Below are positions 43,085 to 51,693 of a DNA stretch of 64,000 bases, piece after piece. The DNA is taken from the NCBI RefSeq assembly GCF_003344865.1, contig NZ_CP031165.1:5709910-5773909 (forward strand), in the 5' to 3' direction. The notes under the pieces were generated by a model. It saw only the letters and a list, made by a program, of their open reading frames with translations, ran no database searches and was not told where the DNA came from. The DNA is from Euzebya pacifica. Its GTDB lineage: Bacteria > Actinomycetota > Nitriliruptoria > Euzebyales > Euzebyaceae. A program made the translations under genes and the position numbers. The number at the start of each line of letters is the position of its first letter. Position 1 is the first letter of the stretch.

Positions 43085-44008
43085 ATGCTGGCCGCCAACC
43101 GTCGATCGCTGGCTGGGTGGCTCGTCGTGGTGGCAACCGCAGCGGCCGCCGCCCTGTTGTTCTGGCCGTCCGCCTTCGCCTCGGAGGGGGAGCAGGAGCT
43201 CGCGGACTCCTTCGCCGTGGAGAGCTACGCCCAGAACTGCTCGAGGTGCCACGGCCTGGATGGCCAGGGTGGTGAGGTTCCGACCGACGGCCGTCCCGTG
43301 CCATCGCTGCGCAACAACGACGACCTGACCGTCCCCTACCTCGACCTGGTCCTGCTGACCGGCCGCATGCCCCCGGCCGGTGACCCGTTCGACAACCGCG
43401 AGCGCCACGTCTTCTACGACGACGCCGAACGGCAGGCCATGGTGGAGTGGATGGCCGACGAGTTCGACATCCCGGGTGAGGTCCCGGAGGTCGACGAGGG
43501 CGAGGTCTCCCGTGGCCTCGAGGTCTTCGCCCGCAACTGCGCCCACTGCCACGGCAACGCCGGCGCCGGCGGGACCGCCGGCCGTCAGGCGTGGACCCCG
43601 CAGGTCAACAACCTCCCGGGTATCGCCGTCGCCGAGGCCATCCGCGTCGGACCCTTCGAGATGCCTGCCTTCTCCGCCGAGGTCATCCCCGACGAGGACG
43701 TCGACGCCGTCGTGGCCTACCTCGAGGCCGTCGACGAGGAGCGGGGCACCCCGTTCCTCGGCCTGGTCGAGCTGAACCCCGTCTTCGCGTCCGGGTTCGT
43801 GGGCCTGCTGTCCCTCGCCCTGCTGGGCTCGCTGGTCTACATCGGCAGCCGCCCCGTGCGCCTGGAGGACCTGATCGACGAGGGGTCACAACCCGAGGCC
43901 GGCGTGACGCCCGCCAGCGGACGTCGAGGGAACACCGACGATCCCGACCACGACGACTCCGCCGATCCCGACCAGCACGACCAGCACGACGAGGAGCCCC
44001 GGCCGTGA
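43085..44008 (+). CDS. qcrC: diheme cytochrome c subunit of the bcc complex (QcrC)
   Basis: 307 aa. N-terminal TM/signal (WLVVVATAAAAALLFWPSAFA). Two c-type heme motifs: CSRCH (Cys near 52) and CAHCH (Cys near 152). Predicted axial Met candidates lie in GRMPPAGD and PFEMPAFS. A C-terminal TM (FVGLLSLALLGSLVYIGS) and an Asp/His-rich cytoplasmic tail follow. Carries electrons from the Rieske centre to the terminal oxidase in actinobacterial bcc-aa3 supercomplexes. The stop overlaps the qcrA GTG. The ctaE gene, often upstream in actinobacteria, is absent here. Confidence 0.93.
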   Translation: MLAANRRSLAGWLVVVATAAAAALLFWPSAFASEGEQELADSFAVESYAQNCSRCHGLDGQGGEVPTDGRPVPSLRNNDDLTVPYLDLVLLTGRMPPAGDPFDNRERHVFYDDAERQAMVEWMADEFDIPGEVPEVDEGEVSRGLEVFARNCAHCHGNAGAGGTAGRQAWTPQVNNLPGIAVAEAIRVGPFEMPAFSAEVIPDEDVDAVVAYLEAVDEERGTPFLGLVELNPVFASGFVGLLSLALLGSLVYIGSRPVRLEDLIDEGSQPEAGVTPASGRRGNTDDPDHDDSADPDQHDQHDEEPRP

Positions 44009-44943
44009 GCCAGGACCCGACCACGACCCCACCTCCCGCCGACGACCCCACCGAACCGCCCGCCCTCAAACGGCACGTGCTGGAGATGCACGTCCCCGAC
44101 CCCAGCCGCGCCAACGACGCGTTCGTCGCGTGGACCGCGGGACTGGGTGGCGTGCTGGCCGTGGCGTTCGCGCTGGTCCTGCGCCTCGGTGGCCCCCTGC
44201 CCGTCTACTCCGGCTGCCTGGCCCTGTCGTTGTTCCTGCTCGGCCTCGCTGTGCGGCGGTACTTCTTCGACCGGTTCCCCGAGGTCGTCGCGGCCGAGCC
44301 CCGGGAGGTCGTGGAGGAGGTGCGTGTCCCGGTCACCGCGGCCGTGGACCCCCGCGACGACGAGGACGACGACTACGCGTTGATCAAGCCGTTGGAGCGC
44401 CGCGGGTTCCTGACCCGCATCATCGTCGGCGCCTTCGGCGCGCTGGGCATCTCCCTCCTCTCCCTCGTTCCCTCCCTCGGCCCCAACGTCGGCAACACGC
44501 TGCGCCAGACCCCCTGGGCCCGCGGCGTCCGCGCCGTGAGCAACGACGGCGAACCCCTCCGGCCCGAGGACCTCGCGGTCGGCAACATCGCGTCGGTCTG
44601 GCCCGACGGCGCCATCGGCTTCGAGCGTGCCGCCGTGGTCATCATCCGGCTGTCCGAGCCGCCGAAGGAACCCACCAACATGGCGTGGGTGGTGGACGAG
44701 ACGGTGGTCGGCTACTCCAAGATCTGCACCCACGCCGGCTGTCCGGTGGCGCTGTACCGCGAGCAGGACCAGTCGTTGTTCTGCCCGTGCCACCAGTCGA
44801 CCTTCGACGTGCCGCACGCCTGCAAGCCCACCTTCGGGCCAGCCGCCCGAGCCCTTCCCCAGCTGCCGCTCGGTGTCGACGACGAGGGGTACCTGATCGC
44901 GATGGGCGACTTCGAAGAGCTCGCCGGACCGTCGTTCGGATGA
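44005..44943 (+). CDS. qcrA: Rieske iron-sulfur subunit of the bcc complex (QcrA)
   Basis: 312 aa from GTG at 44005 overlapping the qcrC stop (GTGA). Three hydrophobic segments (ending near YALIKPLERRGFLTRIIVGAFGALGISLLSL) as in actinobacterial QcrA. The [2Fe-2S] site is CTHAGC and CPCHQS, with both Cys/His pairs intact. Oxidises menaquinol at the outer face and passes the electron to QcrC. Middle gene of qcrCAB. Confidence 0.93.
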   Translation: MSQDPTTTPPPADDPTEPPALKRHVLEMHVPDPSRANDAFVAWTAGLGGVLAVAFALVLRLGGPLPVYSGCLALSLFLLGLAVRRYFFDRFPEVVAAEPREVVEEVRVPVTAAVDPRDDEDDDYALIKPLERRGFLTRIIVGAFGALGISLLSLVPSLGPNVGNTLRQTPWARGVRAVSNDGEPLRPEDLAVGNIASVWPDGAIGFERAAVVIIRLSEPPKEPTNMAWVVDETVVGYSKICTHAGCPVALYREQDQSLFCPCHQSTFDVPHACKPTFGPAARALPQLPLGVDDEGYLIAMGDFEELAGPSFG

Positions 44944-44983
44944 TGCTCCACCCACCCCGTACCCCAACAGGAGGGCTCGCGCC

Positions 44984-46369
44984 ATGACGCCGTTGTTCAG
45001 TGCCCTGCTCGACGCCCTCGACCGGCGCATGCACCTGTCCGGCCCGACGAAGAAGGCCGCCAACAAGGTCTTCCCCGCCAACTGGTCGTTCCTGCTGGGC
45101 GAGGTGGCGATGATCTCCTTCGCCGTCCTCGTCCTGACCGGGATCTTCCTCACCCTCTTCTTCCGGCCTGCGGTCGACCCGGTCGTCTACACCGGCGCCA
45201 ACGAGTTCTTCGCCGATGTGGAGCTGCCCGCGGCGTTCGAGTCCGTCGTGCGGCTGTCCACCGACGTGCCCGGCGGCCTGCTGATGCGCCGGATCCACCG
45301 GGCCGCCAGCCACCTGTTCATCGCCTCCATGATCCTGCACATGTTGCGGATCCTGCTGACGGGGGCGTTCCGCAAGCCGCGGGAGGTCAACTACTACGTC
45401 GGCGTCGGCCTGCTGACGATGGTCCTCGGCGAGGGGTTCCTGGGCTACTCGCTGCCCTACGACTCGCTGGCCGGCACCGGCATCCGGGTCATGTACTCCA
45501 TCATCCTCTCGATCCCGTTCGTCGGCGAGAACGTGGCCTTCTGGATCTTCGGTGGCGAGTTCCCCGGCGAGGCGATCATCCCGCGCTTCTACGCCCTGCA
45601 CGTGTTCGTGCTGCCGTTGCTGCTGGCGGCGCTGATCGGGGCGCACGTCTTCATCCTTGTCCGCCAGAAGCACACGCAGATGCCGCGGCCCGACGTCGAC
45701 GGGCATTCCTATGTCGTGGGCAAGCCGCTGTGGCCGGGCCAGGCTGCGGAGTCCACCACGCTGGTGCTGTGGATCGGTGGCCTGCTGGCCCTCTCGGCCA
45801 CGATCATCCCGTGGAGCGACGTCGAGCTGCTGGGCCCCTACCTCCCCGGTGAGGTCGGCAACAACGCCCAACCCGACTGGTTCCTGTTCTGGACCGACGG
45901 CCTGCTGCGAGCCATCCCTGCCTTCGAGCTGAACATCCTCGGCACGACCATCAACAGCCTGTTCGTCGCCGGTGCGCTGATCCCCGGCGTGCTGTTCGGC
46001 CTGCTGTTCGCCTACCCGACCCTGGAGCGCAAGGTCTACGGCCTGAAGGGCGAATGGCACGTGCTGACCAACCCGCTGGACATCCCCCTGCGGGCGGCCA
46101 TGGTGATGGGGACCTTCTCCTTCGTCCTGCTGGCCTCGGCCAACGCCACCAACGACATCATCAGCCGGATGGTGGGCATCCCCATCGAGGACCTCGTCTT
46201 CGTCTTCCGGCTGCTGATGGTCTTCGCGCCGCCGCTGCTGGCCTTCGGTGTCTATCGGTACGCCCGACGTCGCCTGGACGCGGTCGGCACCGACGTGGCC
46301 CAGACCGAGGAAGAGGCGGAGAGCCGCTTCCAGTACGTCGGCATGGGAGACCCCGAGCCCCTCGAGTGA
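44984..46369 (+). CDS. qcrB: cytochrome b subunit of the bcc complex (QcrB)
   Basis: 461 aa with about eight TM helices and an AGGAGG site. Heme b ligands: RIHRAASHLFIASMILHMLRI, and His pair in YALHVFVLPLLLAALIGAHVFILVRQKHTQ. Quinol-oxidation-site motif appears as PDWFLFWTDG, the PDWY-type variant seen in actinobacteria (family knowledge). Forms the quinol-oxidising core of complex III. Confidence 0.95.
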   Translation: MTPLFSALLDALDRRMHLSGPTKKAANKVFPANWSFLLGEVAMISFAVLVLTGIFLTLFFRPAVDPVVYTGANEFFADVELPAAFESVVRLSTDVPGGLLMRRIHRAASHLFIASMILHMLRILLTGAFRKPREVNYYVGVGLLTMVLGEGFLGYSLPYDSLAGTGIRVMYSIILSIPFVGENVAFWIFGGEFPGEAIIPRFYALHVFVLPLLLAALIGAHVFILVRQKHTQMPRPDVDGHSYVVGKPLWPGQAAESTTLVLWIGGLLALSATIIPWSDVELLGPYLPGEVGNNAQPDWFLFWTDGLLRAIPAFELNILGTTINSLFVAGALIPGVLFGLLFAYPTLERKVYGLKGEWHVLTNPLDIPLRAAMVMGTFSFVLLASANATNDIISRMVGIPIEDLVFVFRLLMVFAPPLLAFGVYRYARRRLDAVGTDVAQTEEEAESRFQYVGMGDPEPLE

Positions 46370-46406
46370 CTCGGCGGGCTGCGGCCCCGGGCACGAGGGG
46401 GAGGGG

Positions 46407-48734
46407 TCAGCCGCCGATCGCGGTCACCGCCGCGTCGGCCACGTCATCGCTGACCACGCCGACCCCGCCGTAGACGTAGACCCTGCTCGTGGTGGCGGCG
46501 ACCCCCTCGAGGTAGGCCTCGACCGCTGCGGAGAAGCTGCTGCCGTCCGTCAGCAGGATGGGCCCGCCCAGCCGGGCGATGTGGGCACCCCCGGCCAGCG
46601 CGTCGGGGAAGTCGGCACCCGTGGCAAGGCCGGCAACGGTCGGCGCGGAGAAGAACGCCTCGGCCACCATGACCGCGGTCTCGAACCGGCTCGCCCCGAC
46701 GATCGGGGTGGCGTCGGGTGCCGCGCCGGCGGCCGGACCGCCGATGGCGAACACCGTCGCACCGGGCATCCCGTCGAGGTAGGCCTGCGTGGCCGGCGGC
46801 ACGGTCGTCCCGGCCGTCAGCAGCACGGCCCCGTCCACCGCGGCGGCCGCGACCCCGGCGCCGAGCGCATCGGGGAAGTTGTCCCCGGTGGTCAGCAGCA
46901 CCGTGTCGGGACTGTCCAGCCCTTCCTCGGCGATGACGGCGGCCGTCTCGGTCCGGCTTGCCCCGCCCAGCCGACGAACGGTGTAGCCGAGGGCCTCGAC
47001 GGCATCGGCGACGTCGGCGGACAGGGCGGCCTCACCGCCCAGCAGGTACACGGTGGCCCCGCTCGGCACGGCCCGTTCCAGCTCGTCGGCGGTCACCGAC
47101 GACAGCGCGGTCGAGCCGGTCAGCAGCAGCGGACCGTCGACCTCCGCGGCCAGCGGGGTACCGGCGAGGGCGTCGGGGAAGGCATCGGCCCGGGCCAGGA
47201 CGGCGGCGGATGCCGCCCCGTCTGCGTAGCTGTCCCCGGCGACCTGGACGGCAGTCAGCTCTCGGCCCGTCCCGGACAGGCGGACGACCGCGTCGGACGG
47301 GGTCGGCGTGTCCCCGGCGAGCGTGACACGGGTGGTCGCGGTGAAGGGGGTGCCGTCGGCGTCGGTGGCGGTGGCGCGGACCAGATACTCACCCGGTGCC
47401 ACGCCGGTCGTGTCCCAGGTGATGGACGAGCCGGGCACCCCGCCGAAGGCGCGGTCACCGCTGGGAATGGCCACCTCGTCGGCGTCGGCGGTCGGCGAGA
47501 CGTGGATCATCCGGTCGAGGACGACGTCGACCGGGTCGGTCGCCTCGGTCCATGGTGGGTCGTACTGGGCCTGCCCGTCCGGGCCGACGGTGATGGACTC
47601 CACCAGGCCGCTCCACGGGTCCATGATGTTGACGACGGTCGAGCCGTCCTCGAGCCGCGTGACGTTCTCCACCGCAACACGGTGGGCGAAGCCCTCGCCG
47701 TAGACGCCGAGCAGGACGTCCTGGCCGCGGCCGAACTCGGTGCTGATCTCCGCCAGCGATGGGTCCTCGTCGAGCTCCACCTCGAAGTCGTCGTCGAGGT
47801 CGTTCTCCTCCAGGTAGTCCTCGATCGCCTTCTTGAGTCCCTCCACCGACGTCCCGTCGTCGTCGGTACCGGCCAGCTCGCCGATCCGGTCGGTCAACGC
47901 CTTCATCTGCGCGGCCATCGTGTCCCCGGCGGGCAGGAGTCCGCCGAAGTCCTCGGCGTTGTCCATGGCGAACCAGGCCAGGCTCGACGCGGCGGCGGTC
48001 GGGGCGCAGGAGGAGTCACCGGTCCTGCCGTCGTCGTCGTTGTCGCCGGAGAGGTCTGCGCCCTCCACGTGCTGGTCCTTCAGCGGCAGGCCCTTGCCGC
48101 CGAGGAAGCTCACGGGCTGGAAGGTCCAGGCGACGAGGGCGGGGGCACCGATCGGGTCGGCCTCGACCACGAGCGCCACCTCGTCCCCGATGTCGATGAC
48201 CGTGTCGGGGGCGGGTTCGACGATCTCGACGAACGGTGGGGTCAGGTCGACGAAGACGTCGAAGAAGGAGTCGATCCGGAGGACCTCGCACTCGGGGAAC
48301 GGCGAGTCGGGCTGGGGGCAGATGAAGACCTCCAGGCCGAGCGCTTGTGGTCCGGTGGGTGAGTCCTCGAACGGTTGCCAGGTGAAGTGCCACACCCCGT
48401 CGACGACGCAGCCGCCGGGGAACAGGTCGCACCGGGGTGACTCACCGATGGCCACCCCGATGTCGTCGAAGCCGACGAAGAACCGTTGCTCGGTCTCGGT
48501 GCGGGGGTCGAAGAACTCGTTGAAGAACGAGACCTGGCGCACGAAGGGACCGTCGGGGCCGAGCTGTCGAGGCAGGTCGACGGCAACCTCGACCTCTTCG
48601 GTGACGAGCTGTCCCTGGGCGGGCGTCAGCGGTCGCGGTTCGGCGCCGAACGTCGGTTGCGCCAGCGCCGCCGGGGTCACCCCCATCACCAGCAGGACTG
48701 CGAGAAGCGGACCGAACCTGTGATGACGGGTCAT
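46407..48734 (-). CDS. secreted protein with C39-like cysteine-peptidase-like domain and three CWB2 repeats
   Basis: 775 aa. Signal peptide ending TPAALAQ. Residues about 20-220 are beta-rich and unrecognised. Residues about 240-385 look like a papain-like C39-type fold: SSCAPTAAASSLAWFA (candidate Cys), GEGFAHRVAVENV (candidate His), NIMDPWSG (candidate Asp). An Ig-like segment (ITWDTTGVAPGEYLVRATATDADG) leads into three CWB2 units with FPDALAG, FPDALGA and FPDALAG motifs. Proposed wall-anchored protease or peptidase-like protein; activity unproved. Convergent with qcrB. Confidence 0.75.
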   Translation of the reverse strand: MTRHHRFGPLLAVLLVMGVTPAALAQPTFGAEPRPLTPAQGQLVTEEVEVAVDLPRQLGPDGPFVRQVSFFNEFFDPRTETEQRFFVGFDDIGVAIGESPRCDLFPGGCVVDGVWHFTWQPFEDSPTGPQALGLEVFICPQPDSPFPECEVLRIDSFFDVFVDLTPPFVEIVEPAPDTVIDIGDEVALVVEADPIGAPALVAWTFQPVSFLGGKGLPLKDQHVEGADLSGDNDDDGRTGDSSCAPTAAASSLAWFAMDNAEDFGGLLPAGDTMAAQMKALTDRIGELAGTDDDGTSVEGLKKAIEDYLEENDLDDDFEVELDEDPSLAEISTEFGRGQDVLLGVYGEGFAHRVAVENVTRLEDGSTVVNIMDPWSGLVESITVGPDGQAQYDPPWTEATDPVDVVLDRMIHVSPTADADEVAIPSGDRAFGGVPGSSITWDTTGVAPGEYLVRATATDADGTPFTATTRVTLAGDTPTPSDAVVRLSGTGRELTAVQVAGDSYADGAASAAVLARADAFPDALAGTPLAAEVDGPLLLTGSTALSSVTADELERAVPSGATVYLLGGEAALSADVADAVEALGYTVRRLGGASRTETAAVIAEEGLDSPDTVLLTTGDNFPDALGAGVAAAAVDGAVLLTAGTTVPPATQAYLDGMPGATVFAIGGPAAGAAPDATPIVGASRFETAVMVAEAFFSAPTVAGLATGADFPDALAGGAHIARLGGPILLTDGSSFSAAVEAYLEGVAATTSRVYVYGGVGVVSDDVADAAVTAIGG

Positions 48735-48804
48735 CGTCGTTCTCCCTCAGAGACGAGTTCGAGTGTCCTCCCATCGGCAGCTCGTGTCGAGGCCGGGTTG
48801 AACC

Positions 48805-49173
48805 TCATTCAGTAGCGAGTGCACGAACCTCGTCGACCAGGTCGGCCATGACGCGCCCGGTGCGGACGATCCTCGTCGGGCCGGGCGGCAGCTCGAGCTC
48901 GTCGTCGGGATGCCAGGCGACGGCGACGACCGGCTGCGTCAGCCCAGCGCGGCGCAGGTCGTCGAGAGTGGGGTCCCCGGGAGCGAGGGTGACGACCACC
49001 CGCAGGCCAGCCAGGTCGTCCGGGGAGGGGCGGACGGTCGCGGCCGGGTCGTCGGCGGCCCACGTGACGGCCACCGACAGCCCCTCGGCGCGCAGGTGCT
49101 CGGCCAGCACGTGGACCACACCGGCATACCGCCCGAGCACGGCCACTCCCGTATCGGCACGTCGCTGCTGCAT
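48805..49173 (-). CDS. hypothetical protein (122 aa), Rossmann-like
   Basis: 122 aa from ATG at 49173. Alternating strands and helices (VVHVLAEHLRAEGLSVAVTW; LRVVVTLAPGDPTLDDLRRAGL; PVVAVAWHPDDELELPPGPTRIVRTG) suggest a small alpha/beta receiver- or Rossmann-like fold, but no family is recognised and no catalytic motif is visible. Leaderless -10 TAGCCT upstream. Divergent from the GT87 gene. Confidence 0.6.
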   Translation of the reverse strand: MQQRRADTGVAVLGRYAGVVHVLAEHLRAEGLSVAVTWAADDPAATVRPSPDDLAGLRVVVTLAPGDPTLDDLRRAGLTQPVVAVAWHPDDELELPPGPTRIVRTGRVMADLVDEVRALATE

Positions 49174-49180
49174 CGTCGGG

Positions 49181-49186
49181 AGGCTA
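49181..49186 (-). promoter_or_regulatory. -10 element TAGCCT (minus strand), leaderless promoter
   Basis: On the minus strand TAGCCT ends 7 nt before the ATG at 49173; no Shine-Dalgarno sequence. Confidence 0.4.
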
Positions 49187-49220
49187 GACGGGCTGGGCAC
49201 GATCGACGGTCTGCCTTGGC

Positions 49221-51188
49221 ATGATCCAACCCGTGTCGACACCCGCTGCGCTCCGCCGGGCTGCCCCGGGCTGGCCGCTGTGGGTCGCGCTGGCCGTCGT
49301 GCTCGCCGCCGGGACCGCGGTGAAGGTGGCCTGCACGTCCGGCGGGCTGGTCGGCAGCGAGCTCGGGCTGCCGGGGTGCTACAGCGATGTCGTCGCGATC
49401 GCCCGGGCCCGTGGGTTGTCCGACGACCCCGCGGTCTATCGCCAGGTGTTGACGGAGTATCCGCCGCTGACAGCGCTGCAGTGGGTGCTGGCGATGATGC
49501 TGTCGTCGTCGGTCGTCGGGTTCCTCTGGGTGACCGCCGGGCTGGCCGCGGTGGCCAGCGGGCTGTCGGCGTGGTTGCTCGTCCGGCTCGGGGCCGGGCG
49601 CCGCGTCTGGCTGTGGCTGGCGTCGCCGGCGGTGTTGCTGGCCACCCTGATCAGCTGGGACCCGGTGCCGGTGGCGCTGCTCCTGTCGGCGGTCGCGCTG
49701 CACCGGTCGGGGCGGGACGTGGGTGCCTGCATCCTCGCGGCGCTGGGCGGCCTGGCCAAGCTCTTCCCCTTCGTCCTCGTGCCGTTGGTCGTGTGGTCGG
49801 CGTGGTCGCGTGGACGGCGGGACGTGGCGATCCGGGCAGGCGCCGCGGCGCTGGCCGTGGCCACGGTGGGGATGGGGCTGGCCACCGCATGGGGAGGGCC
49901 GGAGGCCTGGGCGTTCGTCCGCCTGAACACCGAGCGGGCCGCGGACTGGGACACGGCCTGGTTCGCCGTGAACGTCGTGCTGGACCGGGTCGGATCGGCA
50001 GCGGTGCCGGTGGAGGCGATCAACGTGCTGGTCGCCGCCGTGACGCTGGGGGGCTGGGCCGTCGTGCTGTGGAGGGGACGGTCGGTGCCGCCGTCGGAGC
50101 GGTGGCGACTGGCCCTCCCCCTCCTGGTCTGGTTCGTCCTGGCCGGCAAGGTCTACTCGCCCCAGTTCAGCCTCTGGCTCCTCCCGCTGATGGTCCTGCT
50201 CGGTACGGATCGTGCCGATCGTCGGGAGGAGGCGACGCAGGCCCCGATCGCGCCAACCGACGGGCCGACGGGGCCGGTCGTGCCGGTCGTGCCGACGTGG
50301 CTGGTGGGGGCATTCGTGGTGGCCGATGCAGCCGTCCTCCTGACCCGCTTCCCGTTCCTCGCCGGGTTGCAGGGGTTCACCCCCTCCCTGCCCTACGAGG
50401 TGTTCGCCGTGGCGCTGGCCGCGCGGGGGCTGGTGCTGGTCGGGGTGCTGACGACATCGATCCCGGTCTGCCCGCCGGTAGCGCTAGGGTCCACCCGTGC
50501 GTCGCCTTCGACAGCTCAGCGGAACCGACCTCGCCTGGCTCGGCGGGCAGGGAGTGCTGTTCCTGCTGGCCTTCGTGCTGGTGCCCCGTGCCGACGGTGG
50601 CCCCGGACGCGTCGACGTGCCCGGGTCCCGGGCAGCCGGAACCACCGTCTTCGTGCTCGGCGCCGTGCTCGGCCTGGCCTCCTTCGTCGCGCTCGGCCGG
50701 CAGCTGGTGCCGCAGCCCACACCCATCGAGGGCGGCGAGCTCGTCGACCGGGGGCCCTACGGCGTCGTTCGCCACCCCATCTACACCGCCGTCCTCCTGA
50801 TGATCGTCGGGGGCCTCTCCCGGACACCGAGCGCCACGGGGGCTGCTGTCGCCCTTGCCTCGGCGGCGTTCTTCGACCGCAAGTCCGCCCACGAGGAACG
50901 GCTGCTCGTGGCCGCTTATCCGCAGTACGGCGACTACGCCGAGCGGGTGCGATGGAAGCTGCTGCCGGGCGTGCGCTGACCGGTCGGGGTCAGGCCTCCA
51001 CGTGGGGCAGCTGGTACCAGCCCTCGGTGGGATCGAGGGACCGGACGACGGTGACGCGGTCCACCGGCGAACCGGCCAGCCAGGACAGGGTGTGGTTGCG
51101 CTGCCGGTGGACGATGCGAGTGCCCAGCCGCTCCAGCGCCCTCGCGCGACCGGGTTTGTCCGCCGGCACGTTGACCTCGCCGAAGTAG
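49221..51188 (+). CDS. GT87/DUF2029-type polyprenyl-phosphate mannosyltransferase, with unusual open 3' extension
   Basis: The recognisable part is about 420 aa (to around 50480). It has about ten hydrophobic helices and loop motifs like YREVLTEYPPLTALQW-type (here YRQVLTEYPPLTALQW), AALGGLAKLFPFVLVPL, and KVYSPQFSLWLLPLM, typical of DUF2029/GT87 mannosyltransferases that use lipid-linked mannose outside the membrane. The frame then stays open to 51188 through the ICMT-like gene in another frame, giving an Arg-rich tail of about 235 residues that looks non-native. Codons 329-346 hold a copy of the 49-bp palindromic element. M. tuberculosis has a similar gene (Rv0051) near ponA1. Confidence 0.75.
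   Translation: MIQPVSTPAALRRAAPGWPLWVALAVVLAAGTAVKVACTSGGLVGSELGLPGCYSDVVAIARARGLSDDPAVYRQVLTEYPPLTALQWVLAMMLSSSVVGFLWVTAGLAAVASGLSAWLLVRLGAGRRVWLWLASPAVLLATLISWDPVPVALLLSAVALHRSGRDVGACILAALGGLAKLFPFVLVPLVVWSAWSRGRRDVAIRAGAAALAVATVGMGLATAWGGPEAWAFVRLNTERAADWDTAWFAVNVVLDRVGSAAVPVEAINVLVAAVTLGGWAVVLWRGRSVPPSERWRLALPLLVWFVLAGKVYSPQFSLWLLPLMVLLGTDRADRREEATQAPIAPTDGPTGPVVPVVPTWLVGAFVVADAAVLLTRFPFLAGLQGFTPSLPYEVFAVALAARGLVLVGVLTTSIPVCPPVALGSTRASPSTAQRNRPRLARRAGSAVPAGLRAGAPCRRWPRTRRRARVPGSRNHRLRARRRARPGLLRRARPAAGAAAHTHRGRRARRPGALRRRSPPHLHRRPPDDRRGPLPDTERHGGCCRPCLGGVLRPQVRPRGTAARGRLSAVRRLRRAGAMEAAAGRALTGRGQASTWGSWYQPSVGSRDRTTVTRSTGEPASQDRVWLRCRWTMRVPSRSSALARPGLSAGTLTSPK
50206..50254 (+). repeat. 49-bp palindromic element, copy 3 (in-frame inside the GT87-type gene)
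   Basis: Same 49-bp length, same first 12 bp (CGGATCGTGCCG) and last 15 bp as the copies at 553 and 625. The central 22 bp differ almost completely but still pair: CGTCG and CGACG replace ACCCAC/GTGGGT. It sits in the same codon phase (starts at codon position 2) and encodes DRADRREEATQAPIAP. Confidence 0.75.
50485..50490 (+). promoter_or_regulatory. -10 element TAGGGT, leaderless promoter of the ICMT-like gene
   Basis: TAGGGT ends 6 nt before the GTG at 50497; no ribosome binding site visible. Confidence 0.4.
50497..50979 (+). CDS. isoprenylcysteine carboxyl methyltransferase (ICMT)-like membrane protein
   Basis: 160 aa from GTG. Three or more TM helices (GGQGVLFLLAFVLVP; GTTVFVLGAVLGLASFVALG; AVALASAAFF). 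The SAM-binding C-terminal core has the family motif GPYGVVRHPIYTAVLL and EERLLVAAYPQYGDYAERVRW. Bacterial members methylate unidentified small or lipid substrates. Overlaps the open tail of the GT87-type frame in a different frame. Confidence 0.82.
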   Translation: MRRLRQLSGTDLAWLGGQGVLFLLAFVLVPRADGGPGRVDVPGSRAAGTTVFVLGAVLGLASFVALGRQLVPQPTPIEGGELVDRGPYGVVRHPIYTAVLLMIVGGLSRTPSATGAAVALASAAFFDRKSAHEERLLVAAYPQYGDYAERVRWKLLPGVR

Positions 51189-51688
51189 CCCGGCAGGCCG
51201 GCCTCGCGGACCACTCGGTCCGCATGGTCGGCCAGGCGGAATCCGGCCACTGCCCCTCGCCGTGCGCCCTCCACGTTGAAGTGGAAGTGCGCCGGCATCG
51301 GTGGCGACGTTCCACGTGTCACCGCCACCACACCGTCCAGCAGGCGCCGACGCGAGAAGGCCGCCGCCGTCCCGAACGGCGCGCTGACCAGCGTCTGCAG
51401 GGCCCGGCCCGTCCAGGCCAGCGCCGGCCGCCTGACCCAGCGTTCGTAGGCGGCGTGGTCCAGGGCGACCATGGCGTAGCCCACGACCCGGTCGTCCTCG
51501 AGGTAGACGCCGCACGCCGACCCGTCCTCGGCGAGGTAGTAGTCCAGGCACAACGACACGTAGGCGTCCAGGTCCCGGTCGGGCAGCGACAGCGGCTCGC
51601 CCAGCGCTGCCGTCGCCACGAACAGTCGCCGGACGTCCTCGGCATCCCCGGGCGCCAGCGGACGTACCCGGCCGGTCACCGCGGGCAC
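50990..51688 (-). CDS. GNAT-like acetyltransferase
   Basis: 232 aa from GTG at 51688 with AGGA 9 nt upstream; the start is 5 nt past the upstream glycosyltransferase stop. N-terminal GNAT pattern VRPLAPGDAEDVRRLFVATAAL, strand GVYLEDDRVVGYAMVALD, later HFHFNVEGARRGAVAGFRLADHADRVV and GYFGEVNVP, longer than the 150-190 aa GNAT average. It shares the minus-strand operon with the two GT4 genes. Substrate unknown. Confidence 0.72.
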   Translation of the reverse strand: MPAVTGRVRPLAPGDAEDVRRLFVATAALGEPLSLPDRDLDAYVSLCLDYYLAEDGSACGVYLEDDRVVGYAMVALDHAAYERWVRRPALAWTGRALQTLVSAPFGTAAAFSRRRLLDGVVAVTRGTSPPMPAHFHFNVEGARRGAVAGFRLADHADRVVREAGLPGYFGEVNVPADKPGRARALERLGTRIVHRQRNHTLSWLAGSPVDRVTVVRSLDPTEGWYQLPHVEA

Positions 51689-51693
51689 CGCCG

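Noticed and set aside
43591-44004. Upstream extension of the QcrA frame inside qcrC
   Set aside because: It is out of frame with the heme-bearing QcrC and encodes Arg/Pro-rich sequence. GTGA coupling at 44005 is the normal start.
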